The notes below the pieces were generated by a model, which worked only from the letters and a program-made list of their open reading frames with translations, ran no database searches and was not told the origin of the DNA. Made by a program: the position numbers and the translations under genes. From positions 212,009 through 276,008 of the forward strand of contig NZ_LT592171.1 of NCBI RefSeq assembly GCF_900088825.1: a DNA stretch of 64,000 nt, in the 5' to 3' direction. The stretch is from Thiomonas delicata (lineage in GTDB: Bacteria; Pseudomonadota; Gammaproteobacteria; Burkholderiales; Burkholderiaceae_C). Shown here piece after piece: positions 26,747 to 33,577 of the stretch (the stretch's first letter is position 1; every line of letters begins with the position of its first letter).

Positions 26747-27118
26747 TCAGTCGCCGGCGTAGGTTTTTTCGTGGCGCAGCTGGCATGCCGTACAGCGCAG
26801 CGCCGATGGTTCAGCCCGCAGGCGCGCAAGGCCGATGTCTTCGCCGCAATCGAGGCAGATGCCGTATTGCCCCGTTTCCATGCGCTGCAGCGCGAGGTCG
26901 ATGCGCTGCAGTTCGGATGCATCGCGCAGGGCCTGGGCCATATCCACGGCATCCATGGCATCGGTGGCCGCTTCGTCTCCCGCCTCGCTGCGATGGGTTG
27001 GTAGGGCCATGGAGCCGTCCTCGGCACGGGTCTCGTCGCGCAACTCGGCGAGGACTTCGCCGCGGCGCTGCCGCAGGGCCTGCTCCAGGCTATGTTGTTG
27101 CTCCAGGGTCAACGGCAT
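26747..27118 (-). CDS. TraR/DksA-family zinc-finger protein (short)
   Basis: The 123-residue protein has a helical first half (LEQQHSLEQALRQRRGEVLA) and a C-terminal zinc finger, CLDCGEDIGLARLRAEP then LRCTACQLRHEK, giving four cysteines as C-x2-C-x17-C-x2-C. It belongs to the DksA/TraR family that enters the RNA polymerase secondary channel. At 123 residues it is shorter than DksA (about 150). The coiled-coil-tip region shows DAMDAVDMAQALRD, so tip acidic residues are present. It is probably a second DksA-like factor rather than DksA itself. It is convergent with purM. The ATG at 27118 is the start nearest the family N-terminus. Confidence 0.85.
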   Translation of the reverse strand: MPLTLEQQHSLEQALRQRRGEVLAELRDETRAEDGSMALPTHRSEAGDEAATDAMDAVDMAQALRDASELQRIDLALQRMETGQYGICLDCGEDIGLARLRAEPSALRCTACQLRHEKTYAGD

Positions 27119-27215
27119 GTCGGCCTCCATCGATGAGCTTGATCCAAGCTGCCCATTGTGCCCCGCGGCGGCAAATCGGCCTTGATCTGCGGCAAGCCGG
27201 CTCCGGGCCATGCCG

Positions 27216-28763
27216 CTACTCCCGGCGCAGGAAATCTCCCGGCCGCATGCCGGTGAGGGCAAGGGACGAAAAATAGGCCGCCGCGGCCGCGCCCATCAAG
27301 CCGAACGCCGTGCCCAGGCGTTTCCAGTGGCCGAAGGGCCCGCCCCAGTCGGCCCATGGGAAATGGCTGGCGCCCCAGTACAGGATCAGCGCCAGCGGCA
27401 TCTGCGCCAGAGCGACCTTGGCGGCGAAAGCCGCCCACCCCGGCTCAGGCTTGTAGCTGCCGCGTTTGCGCAGGCCGCGAAACAGCAGCGCGGCGTTCAG
27501 CAGCGCGCCGCAGGAAATGGCCAGCGCCAGTCCCGCATGGGCCAGCCAGGGCACGAAGGCGAGGTTCATCAACTGGGTTCCGGCCAGCACGACGATGGCG
27601 AGCTTCACCGGCGTGCGTACGTCGCGTTTGGCATAGAAGCCCGGAGCCAGGATCTTGACGCCGATCAGGCCGATCAGGCCGAGGCCGTAGGCCCGCAGCG
27701 CCGTGGTGGTCTGGTCCACGTCGAAGGCGTTGAAGTGGCCGTAGTTGAACAGGATGGCGATCAGCGGTTTGGCGAACACCCCAAGGGCCACGGCGCAGGG
27801 AAGCGCAAGCAGCAGGGTCAGGCGCAGACCCCAGTCCAACAGCTGGCTGTAGCTGCGCGGGTCGTCGGCGGCGTGGGCGCGTGAAAGACTGGGCAGTAGC
27901 ACGGAGCCGAGGGCCACGCCGAGCAATGCGGTCGGGAATTCCATGAGCCGGTCGGCGTACGCCAGCCATGACACGCTGCCGGGCCGCAGATGCGAGGCAA
28001 TCTGGGTGTTGATGACCAGCGAGACCTGCGCCACCGATACCGCCATGCTGGCCGGAAGCATCTGCTTGACCACCCGCTTGACTCCCGGCGAGCGCCAGGC
28101 CGCGAGGAAATTCATGTGGATGCGCGGCAACACGGCATAGCGCTTCAGCGCCGGCCATTGCAGCGCCAGCTGCAGCACGCCGCCGACCACCACGCCCACG
28201 GCCAGCGCGTAGATGGGTGGGTGCATGACCCGGTGCAGAAGGATCGCCGCGGCGATCACGCATAGATTGAGCAGGGCCGGGGTCAGCGAGGGGATGGTGA
28301 AATGCTTCCAGGTGTTGAGGATGCCGGCCGACAGGGCGACCAGCGAGATGAGGCCGGCGTAGGGAAACATCAGGCGCGTCATCCATACCGCGGCGTCGAA
28401 TGCCGCCGGGTGAAGGCCCGATGCGGTGAGGAACACCAGCGCCGGCGCGATCAGCACGCCACCCAGGCTCACCGCAGCCAGGATCCAGGCCAGCGACGTG
28501 GCGACGTCATCGATCAATTTGCGGTTGGCCGCTTCGGAGTCCTGGGCCCGCGACTGGGCGAGGATGGGGATGAAGGCCTGCGAGAATGCGCCCTCGGCGA
28601 ACAGGCGGCGCAGCAGATTGGGCAGGCGGAACGCGACGTTGAAGGCATCCGTCCAGGCGCTGGCGCCGAAATACCGTGCCACCAGAACCTCGCGCAACAG
28701 GCCGGTGATGCGGGAGACGAGGGTGAGCAGGGAAACGGTGTAGGCGGCCTTGAGCAGATTCAC
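27216..28763 (-). CDS. murJ: MurJ, lipid II flippase
   Basis: MurJ flips lipid II to the periplasmic face for peptidoglycan synthesis. The 515-residue MOP-family protein has about 14 membrane segments and the family motifs TLVSRITGLLREVLVARYFG, AFNVAFRLPNLLRRLFAEGA and FSQAFIPIL at the N-terminus. Essential central-cavity arginines lie in these motifs. The start is the GTG at 28763, giving (M)NLLKAAYTVSLLTLVSRITG. No ATG lies nearer, and the preceding codons are not family-like. A perfect TATAAT ends 7 bp before the GTG, suggesting a leaderless mRNA (see findings). It is divergent from rpsT, a common arrangement. Confidence 0.95.
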   Translation of the reverse strand: MNLLKAAYTVSLLTLVSRITGLLREVLVARYFGASAWTDAFNVAFRLPNLLRRLFAEGAFSQAFIPILAQSRAQDSEAANRKLIDDVATSLAWILAAVSLGGVLIAPALVFLTASGLHPAAFDAAVWMTRLMFPYAGLISLVALSAGILNTWKHFTIPSLTPALLNLCVIAAAILLHRVMHPPIYALAVGVVVGGVLQLALQWPALKRYAVLPRIHMNFLAAWRSPGVKRVVKQMLPASMAVSVAQVSLVINTQIASHLRPGSVSWLAYADRLMEFPTALLGVALGSVLLPSLSRAHAADDPRSYSQLLDWGLRLTLLLALPCAVALGVFAKPLIAILFNYGHFNAFDVDQTTTALRAYGLGLIGLIGVKILAPGFYAKRDVRTPVKLAIVVLAGTQLMNLAFVPWLAHAGLALAISCGALLNAALLFRGLRKRGSYKPEPGWAAFAAKVALAQMPLALILYWGASHFPWADWGGPFGHWKRLGTAFGLMGAAAAAYFSSLALTGMRPGDFLRRE

Positions 28764-28770
28764 CGCGGCG

Positions 28771-28776
28771 ATTATA
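28771..28776 (-). promoter_or_regulatory. -10 box (TATAAT) abutting the murJ GTG start
   Basis: The minus strand reads TATAATCGCCGCGGTG, so the transcript should begin at or within a base or two of the GTG start. No good -35 hexamer is visible at 16-18 bp and no ribosome binding site can exist if this promoter is used. Confidence 0.55.
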
Positions 28777-28796
28777 GGCAGGTCGGAATCGGTTCT

Positions 28797-28824
28797 TTGA
28801 GAATGAGGCGCGGCCGGGTATAAT
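28797..28824 (+). promoter_or_regulatory. sigma-70 promoter of rpsT
   Basis: TTGAGA (28797-28802), 16 bp, then TATAAT (28819-28824) is a near-consensus promoter 37 bp before the rpsT start. A GAGG Shine-Dalgarno lies about 9 bases before the ATG. It is back to back with the murJ -10 box. Confidence 0.85.
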
Positions 28825-28860
28825 GTTCGGTTTTCCAAACGAATTTCGAGGACTTCCTTC

Positions 28861-29157
28861 ATGGCGACATCCGCGCAAGCGAAAAAGAAGAGCGTCCGCA
28901 CGCCCTCCGGGCGCAAGCGCGCGCGTCAGGACATCAAGCTCAATGCAGCCAACGCTGCCATGCGTTCGCGCTTTCGTACTGCCGTCAAATCGGTGCGCAA
29001 GGCCATTGCCGCTGGCGACAAGAGCAAGGCTGCCGAAGCGTACAAGGCGGCGGTTCCGGTTCTGGACTCCATCGCACGCAAAGGCCTTTTTCACCCGAAC
29101 AAGGCGGCGCGCGACAAGAGCCGTTTGAACGCAGCGCTCAAGGCCATGGCGGCCTGA
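28861..29157 (+). CDS. rpsT: 30S ribosomal protein S20
   Basis: S20 binds 16S rRNA near helix 44. The 98-residue, Lys/Arg/Ala-rich, fully helical protein is typical. [20 protein letters not shown] is the usual basic N-terminus, [20 protein letters not shown] the middle, and [20 protein letters not shown] the conserved end. It is a single gene with its own strong promoter and is followed by an intrinsic terminator at 29222-29264. Confidence 0.98.
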   Translation: MATSAQAKKKSVRTPSGRKRARQDIKLNAANAAMRSRFRTAVKSVRKAIAAGDKSKAAEAYKAAVPVLDSIARKGLFHPNKAARDKSRLNAALKAMAA

Positions 29158-29221
29158 CGACAGAACAGGCCGGCGTCCGCGCTTGACAACCCAAGCGAGC
29201 TTTTTTTACAGGATCCTGGCC

Positions 29222-29264
29222 CAACAAAAAGCCCGCAAGGCAACGCCTTGCGGGCTTTTTGTTG
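29222..29264. terminator. strong bidirectional intrinsic terminator between rpsT and the DUF3579 gene
   Basis: An 11-bp GC stem (GCCCGCAAGGC, loop AAC, GCCTTGCGGGC) is flanked by AAAAA on the left and TTTTT on the right, extended by CAAC/GTTG pairing. It provides a U-tract in both directions and so can end both rpsT (+) and the convergent DUF3579 gene (-), whose stop is 14 bp away. Confidence 0.93.
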
Positions 29265-29277
29265 GGTTTTTGCCGTG

Positions 29278-29664
29278 TCAGGCAGCTGCGGCGAGGCCGG
29301 GCAAGGTGTCTTGCTGGGTTTGCTCGTCCTTGTCCGCGCTTGCTTCCAGCAGGCAGGCGTGCTCGATCTGCAGGTTGTTGTCTTTCGCGAAATTCATCAG
29401 GAAATCGAACGCCATGCACTCGATCTCACGCAGGGTTTCGCTGACAACGAGGCAACGTACGCCATTGAGCGTGGTCGGCAGGCAGAACGGGGAAAAACCG
29501 AGGTGGGGCTCGGGCGCGGGGCAGTCCGGATGGCGGAACTGGGTCATCAAGCCGGCCAGTCGCTCGGCCCAGTCGCTGGGACGGAAGGTTTTACCTTCAT
29601 GGGTGACCCCCATGATGAAGATTTCACGGGGCTTGACCAGCATCAGCGGGGCGATGGGTTTCAT
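29278..29664 (-). CDS. DUF3579 family protein
   Basis: The 128-residue protein carries the DUF3579 signature EIFIMGVTHEGKTFRPSDWA then ERLAGLMTQF, and later GVRCLVVSETLREIECMAFD with FLMNFAKDNNLQIEHACLL. No function is established. In Burkholderiales it sits between rpsT and arginine genes, as here. I took the ATG at 29664 (MKPIAPLMLVKPREIF). The longer start at 29739 would translate through the palindrome at 29705-29731 and is less likely. It is convergent with rpsT and divergent from argD. Confidence 0.85.
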   Translation of the reverse strand: MKPIAPLMLVKPREIFIMGVTHEGKTFRPSDWAERLAGLMTQFRHPDCPAPEPHLGFSPFCLPTTLNGVRCLVVSETLREIECMAFDFLMNFAKDNNLQIEHACLLEASADKDEQTQQDTLPGLAAAA

Positions 29665-29699
29665 GGCAGGGATCACCAAGTCGTTAGGGTTATCCCGAT

Positions 29700-29755
29700 G
29701 ATACGGTATTTGTTGCGACGCAACAAATACCCCATGCATGATGGGGCAGCGTATC
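29700..29755. promoter_or_regulatory. nested inverted repeats with a 27-bp palindrome between DUF3579 and argD
   Basis: GGTATTTGTTGCG (29705-29717), one base, then CGCAACAAATACC (29719-29731) make a perfect 13-bp-arm palindrome. Directly after it CCCCAT-GCATG-ATGGGG (29730-29746) forms a second repeat. Outer arms GATACG (29700-29705) and CGTATC (29750-29755) enclose both. It looks like an operator or a three-way-junction structure. The regulator is unknown. Confidence 0.6.
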
Positions 29756-29826
29756 GGCTTGTATCGCTGTTCGCAGCCCAGCAGCGCAGCAAGGGCTCTC
29801 GCGCCGAAAGGCGCCGCGCGGCTTCC

Positions 29827-29832
29827 TATAAT
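29827..29832 (+). promoter_or_regulatory. candidate -10 box of argD
   Basis: A perfect TATAAT lies 74 bp before the argD start. The -35 position is not well matched (CCGAAA at 17 bp), which would fit a promoter that depends on an activator. The palindrome at 29705-29731 lies about 95 bp upstream. Confidence 0.5.
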
Positions 29833-29906
29833 GTCGGCTCAAGCCTGCGCACGCCATGGAAGACGCGATGCCGCAGGCTGTTGTTTTTTGTCCTCGGGAG
29901 ACATCC

Positions 29907-31097
29907 ATGTCCGGCCATCTGATGAACACCTATGCGCGTCAGCCCCTGGCGCTGACGCACGGCCAGGGCGCCTGGGTCTGGGGCAGCGACGGCAAGCGTT
30001 ATCTCGACGGTTTGAGCGGTATTGCCGTGAACACGGTGGGGCACGCCCACCCGCGGCTCGTCGCGGCGCTGAGCGACCAGATCGGCAAGCTCATCCACAC
30101 CTCGAATGTGTACGAGATTCCCTTGCAGGAGCAACTGGCGGATCGCCTGTGCGAGATCTCGGGTGCCGATCGGGCATTTTTTTGCAATTCCGGGCTGGAG
30201 GCGAACGAGGCGGCGATCAAGCTGGCGCGCCTGTGGGGGCACAAGCGCGGAATCGAGCGCCCCGAGATCATCGTCTACGAGCGGGCCTTTCATGGACGCT
30301 CGCTGGCGACCTTGTCGGCGACGGGCAATCCCAAGGTGCAAAAAGGATTCGAGCCTTTGGTCGAGGGCTTCGTGCGTGTGCCGCTGAACGACGAAGGGGC
30401 GATCCGCCAGGCCATCGAACGCCATCCGGGTGTCGCCGCAGTGTTCATCGAGGCCATTCAAGGCGAGGGCGGTATCAATCCTGCGCAAATCGACTACCTG
30501 CGCTTCCTGCGCCGCGTCTGCGACGAACGCGGCTGGTTGTTGATGATCGACGAGGTGCAGTGCGGTACCGGCCGCACCGGCAAATGGTTCGCCCACCAAT
30601 GGGCCGACGTGCGACCTGACGTGATCGCCATGGCCAAGGGGCTGGCATCGGGCGTGCCCATCGGCGCCTTGCTGGCTTACGGCGAGGCCGCCACGACCTT
30701 CGGCCCCGGCCAGCACGGCACGACCTTCGGGGGCAACCCACTGGCTTGCAGGGCTGCGCTGGAAACGCTGTCAATCATCGAGGAAGAAGGCTTGATGGAC
30801 AACGCCCGGCGCATCGGAGCCTGGATGCTGGAACAGCTGCGCCAGCGGCTTGGGGGGCATCCTGGGCTGGTGGCGGTGCGCGGGGCGGGGCTGATGATCG
30901 GTGTCGAACTCGATCGTCCCTGCGCGGCGCTGGTAGGCCAGGCGCGCGAGCAAGGTCTGTTGATCAACGTCACGCAGGACTCCGTCATCCGGCTCCTGCC
31001 GCCGTTGATTTTTCGCCAGGAGGAAGCCGAATTGCTGCTGGCTATCCTGGTGCCGCTTGTGGAGCGTTTTCTCGCCGCGGATCAAGCCGCGGCCTGA
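29907..31097 (+). CDS. argD: ArgD, acetylornithine aminotransferase
   Basis: ArgD is a PLP class-III aminotransferase that makes N-acetylornithine in arginine synthesis and can also act on succinyldiaminopimelate. The 396-residue protein has SGLEANEAAIKLAR (PLP phosphate site), FHGRSLATLSATGN, the Asp of LLMIDEVQCGTGRTGKWFAH, the lysine motif VIAMAKGLASGVPIGALLA and QHGTTFGGNPLAC. The ATG at 29907 is preceded by GGGAG at the right distance. Upstream of it lie the -10 box at 29827 and an unusual palindrome. It forms an operon with argF, 47 bp away. Confidence 0.96.
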   Translation: MSGHLMNTYARQPLALTHGQGAWVWGSDGKRYLDGLSGIAVNTVGHAHPRLVAALSDQIGKLIHTSNVYEIPLQEQLADRLCEISGADRAFFCNSGLEANEAAIKLARLWGHKRGIERPEIIVYERAFHGRSLATLSATGNPKVQKGFEPLVEGFVRVPLNDEGAIRQAIERHPGVAAVFIEAIQGEGGINPAQIDYLRFLRRVCDERGWLLMIDEVQCGTGRTGKWFAHQWADVRPDVIAMAKGLASGVPIGALLAYGEAATTFGPGQHGTTFGGNPLACRAALETLSIIEEEGLMDNARRIGAWMLEQLRQRLGGHPGLVAVRGAGLMIGVELDRPCAALVGQAREQGLLINVTQDSVIRLLPPLIFRQEEAELLLAILVPLVERFLAADQAAA

Positions 31098-31122
31098 TTC
31101 CGCACCGAGATTCCGCACCGAG
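31097..31122 (+). repeat. 13-bp perfect tandem duplication in the argD-argF spacer
   Basis: The unit ATTCCGCACCGAG occurs twice head to tail (31097-31109 and 31110-31122), beginning in the argD stop codon. It looks like a slippage duplication and lengthens the spacer before argF. Confidence 0.95.
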
Positions 31123-31144
31123 ACAGCACAAGGGAGTTTCAAAC

Positions 31145-32089
31145 ATGCCGCCCACGCCCGGCCCACGCCACTACTTGCAGTTCAGCGACCTCACGCGCGA
31201 GGAGTACGCTTATCTGTTCGCGCGCACCGCGCTGATCAAGGCCAAGTTCAAACGCTATGAAATCCATCAGCCGCTGGTGGATCGCACGCTGGCCATGATT
31301 TTCGAGAAGCATTCGACGCGCACGCGGCTGAGTTTCGAGGCCGGCATGCACCAGCTCGGCGGCGCGGCCATCTACATCAACACGCGCGACTCGCAGCTCG
31401 GTCGCGGCGAGCCCATCGAAGATGCGGCCCAGGTGTTCTCGCGCATGGTCGATCTGGTGATGATCCGCACCTACGGGCAGGACATCGTCGAGCGTTTCGC
31501 CGCGCATTCCAGGGTGCCGGTGATCAATGGCCTGACCAACGAATTCCATCCCTGCCAGGTGCTGGCCGACGTCTTCACCTTCATCGAGCACCGCGGCTCG
31601 ATCGCCGGCAAGATCGTGGCCTGGGTGGGCGACGCCAACAACATGCTCTACACCTGGCTGCAGGCGGCGGCCATTCTCGATTTCAAGGTGCATTTCGCCG
31701 GACCCGAGGGGTACGGGGTCGATCTCGACCGCGCCGACTATCCGGTGAGCCAGGCGGAGCAGGCGCAGCTGCGCTGCTTCGACGATCCTTCCGAGGCCTG
31801 CGCCGGGGCGCACCTCGTCACGACCGATGTCTGGACCAGCATGGGCTATGAGGCCGAGAACGCCGCGCGACTGCAGGCTTTCCAGGGCTATATGGTCAGC
31901 CGGACCATGATGCAGCGCGCCGATGCGCAAGCGCTGTTCATGCATTGCCTGCCCGCCCACCGTGGCGAGGAGGTCGAGGCCGCCGTCATCGACGGTCCGC
32001 AGAGCGTGGTGTGGGACGAAGCCGAGAATCGTCTGCACGTGCAAAAGGCCCTGATGGAATTTCTGCTGCTGGGCAAGGTCGCGGCTTGA
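31145..32089 (+). CDS. argF: ArgF, ornithine carbamoyltransferase
   Basis: The enzyme condenses ornithine with carbamoyl phosphate to citrulline. The 314-residue protein has the carbamoyl-phosphate loop FEKHSTRTRLSFE (about 50-62), FHPCQVLADVFT, the ornithine-site region DVWTSMG and the catalytic HCLPAHRGEEV. The ATG at 31145 is preceded by AAGGGAG. It follows argD in one operon. argG, often next in Burkholderiales, is not here. A hairpin at 32171-32202 follows, then the DoxD-like gene. Confidence 0.97.
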   Translation: MPPTPGPRHYLQFSDLTREEYAYLFARTALIKAKFKRYEIHQPLVDRTLAMIFEKHSTRTRLSFEAGMHQLGGAAIYINTRDSQLGRGEPIEDAAQVFSRMVDLVMIRTYGQDIVERFAAHSRVPVINGLTNEFHPCQVLADVFTFIEHRGSIAGKIVAWVGDANNMLYTWLQAAAILDFKVHFAGPEGYGVDLDRADYPVSQAEQAQLRCFDDPSEACAGAHLVTTDVWTSMGYEAENAARLQAFQGYMVSRTMMQRADAQALFMHCLPAHRGEEVEAAVIDGPQSVVWDEAENRLHVQKALMEFLLLGKVAA

Positions 32090-32170
32090 GTGCGCGGCAG
32101 CCGGCCCGTTCCCGCGAGCCCTAAGCCAACCTTAAGCCCGCTGCGCCATCATTCGTCGCGTCCACCAATT

Positions 32171-32202
32171 CCCGTCATGCCGGCCCAACCCGGCATGGCG
32201 GG
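32171..32202 (+). terminator. extragenic hairpin between argF and the DoxD-like gene
   Basis: CCCGTCATGCCGG (32171-32183), loop CCCAAC, then CCGGCATGGCGGG (32190-32202) form a 13-bp stem with one T.G pair. No T-run follows, and the DoxD-like start lies 18 bp downstream, so it may be an argF 3' stabiliser or REP-like element rather than a terminator. Confidence 0.5.
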
Positions 32203-32220
32203 ACGACTGCGAGGTGAACC

Positions 32221-33309
32221 ATGGCGAAAACCACCATCATTGCACTCCAGGCCCCGCCGCCGACCGCGGACCTGCACCCCGGCCCCGCGGCAGAGTCCTG
32301 GCGGGCGGGCCATGTCTTGCACAACCCCGGACTCTACGGCCCCACCCAGGCTCGGATGCTTGGCGCCGTGCGCATGGTGTTCGGCATCTTTTTTCTGATC
32401 AACCTGGTCCTGCATTTCTCGCCGGCCTATGCGGCGCGCTTTTTGCCCGACATGATGCATGCCGCGCTTGCCCCAGGCCAGCCCGAATGGCTTGGACATT
32501 GGGTTGCCAGCGTGGCGGCCGTATTCCAGTTCCTGGGACAGGGGCGTGCTCTGGCCCTGATGTTCGGCATCGAGACCCTCCTCACCTTGGGTCTGTTGAC
32601 CGGGCTCGGTTTTCCCCTGCTGGGCTGGCTGGGTTTGCTGTATGAGTTGTTTCTTTGGAGCACGATCGGCGGCCTGGGCGGCCCTTACACGTCGGGTGCC
32701 ACCGATCCTGGGACCGCCATTGTCTACGCCCTCGGTTTCGCCGTGATTCTTCTGACCAGGGCCTGGCAAGGCGCAAGCTGGTGGCAGGGCCAAGCCAGGG
32801 CGCCATCGCGCGACGGCCTGCGCCTGGCGTTTCTACTGTTCGGCGCGCTGTGGGCGTTCGACGCCTACTGGAAGTGGCTTCCGGGTTTTCTGAACCACAT
32901 CACCGGGTTCTTCACCGCGGCGCAAGCCGGGCAGCCGGGCTGGATCGTGGCCTGGATCGGCCTGTTCGTTGCGCTGATGCACTTGATCGGTCCGTACACC
33001 TTCGCTGTGCTGGCTGCCACGATGGAAACCGTCATTGCGGCCAGCCTGCTGTTCAGTCACCATCTGCCCGTGAAGTGGTTGCGGCTGGCGCTGCTGTTCT
33101 GCCTGGGCTATTCGCTGGTGCTGTGGTCCACGGCCGAAGGCTTCGGAGGCCCCTATGGCGCGGGCTTCACGGGGAACAAGGGCGACGTGCTGGGGACCAC
33201 GAATGTGTACGCCATCATCGCTCTGTTCCTGATGGCGGCGGTCTGGACCCGTCGCGGCAGCGCCGCTAGAACCGGGGTTGTTGCCTCCCGCAACGCCAGC
33301 ACTGCGTGA
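32221..33309 (+). CDS. DoxD/DoxX-like membrane protein made of two homologous halves
   Basis: The 362-residue integral membrane protein has about eight hydrophobic segments in two similar units. Unit 1 (about 46-180) has RMVFGIFFLI, AALAPGQPEW, FGIETLLTL and LWSTIGGLGGPYTSGATDPG. Unit 2 (about 202-345) has RLAFLLFGAL, TAAQAGQPGW, ATMETVIAAS and LWSTAEGFGGPYGAGF. The pattern recalls the TQO small subunit DoxD / DoxX family, whose members occur in thiosulfate:quinone oxidoreductase of sulfur oxidisers. Whether this protein is part of such an enzyme is unknown, and no DoxA-type partner is adjacent. RBS GAGGTG lies before the ATG. Its 3' end overlaps the convergent DUF2007 gene by 44 bp. Confidence 0.72.
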   Translation: MAKTTIIALQAPPPTADLHPGPAAESWRAGHVLHNPGLYGPTQARMLGAVRMVFGIFFLINLVLHFSPAYAARFLPDMMHAALAPGQPEWLGHWVASVAAVFQFLGQGRALALMFGIETLLTLGLLTGLGFPLLGWLGLLYELFLWSTIGGLGGPYTSGATDPGTAIVYALGFAVILLTRAWQGASWWQGQARAPSRDGLRLAFLLFGALWAFDAYWKWLPGFLNHITGFFTAAQAGQPGWIVAWIGLFVALMHLIGPYTFAVLAATMETVIAASLLFSHHLPVKWLRLALLFCLGYSLVLWSTAEGFGGPYGAGFTGNKGDVLGTTNVYAIIALFLMAAVWTRRGSAARTGVVASRNASTA

Positions 33310-33577
33310 ACTGGCCTGGGTGGCGCTCGCCGCATTGCGGGCAAGACCAGGGCGGGCTTCCCCGCGGTCGCTCCAGGGCATCGAGCAAGGCGCGCGCAGC
33401 GGCGAGATCGGTCTCGTTCATCAGCCAGACCGTCGGCAGGGCCTGGTCGGGGGGAATCTCCCCCGCGATGCCGGAGAGATAGCGCGAGAACACCTGGGCC
33501 GGGTAGCCCGCCGCGTTCAGCGCATCGGCCCACAGGGTGGCAATGACCAGGTTCGGCGCGGAACACAGGCGCTTCAT
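33266..33577 (-). CDS. DUF2007-type protein with C-terminal zinc ribbon
   Basis: The 103-residue protein has an N-terminal DUF2007-like part (LVIATLWADALNAAGYPAQV; TVWLMNETDLAAARALLDAL), a ferredoxin-like fold proposed to act in signalling. The C-terminal zinc ribbon is CPQCGERH with CWRCGRQQ (two C-x2-C pairs). No function is known. Its ATG overlaps the rsgA stop as ATGA, and its 3' end overlaps the convergent DoxD-like gene by 44 bp, so both C-termini are encoded on opposite strands of the same DNA. Confidence 0.8.
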   Translation of the reverse strand: MKRLCSAPNLVIATLWADALNAAGYPAQVFSRYLSGIAGEIPPDQALPTVWLMNETDLAAARALLDALERPRGSPPWSCPQCGERHPGQFTQCWRCGRQQPRF

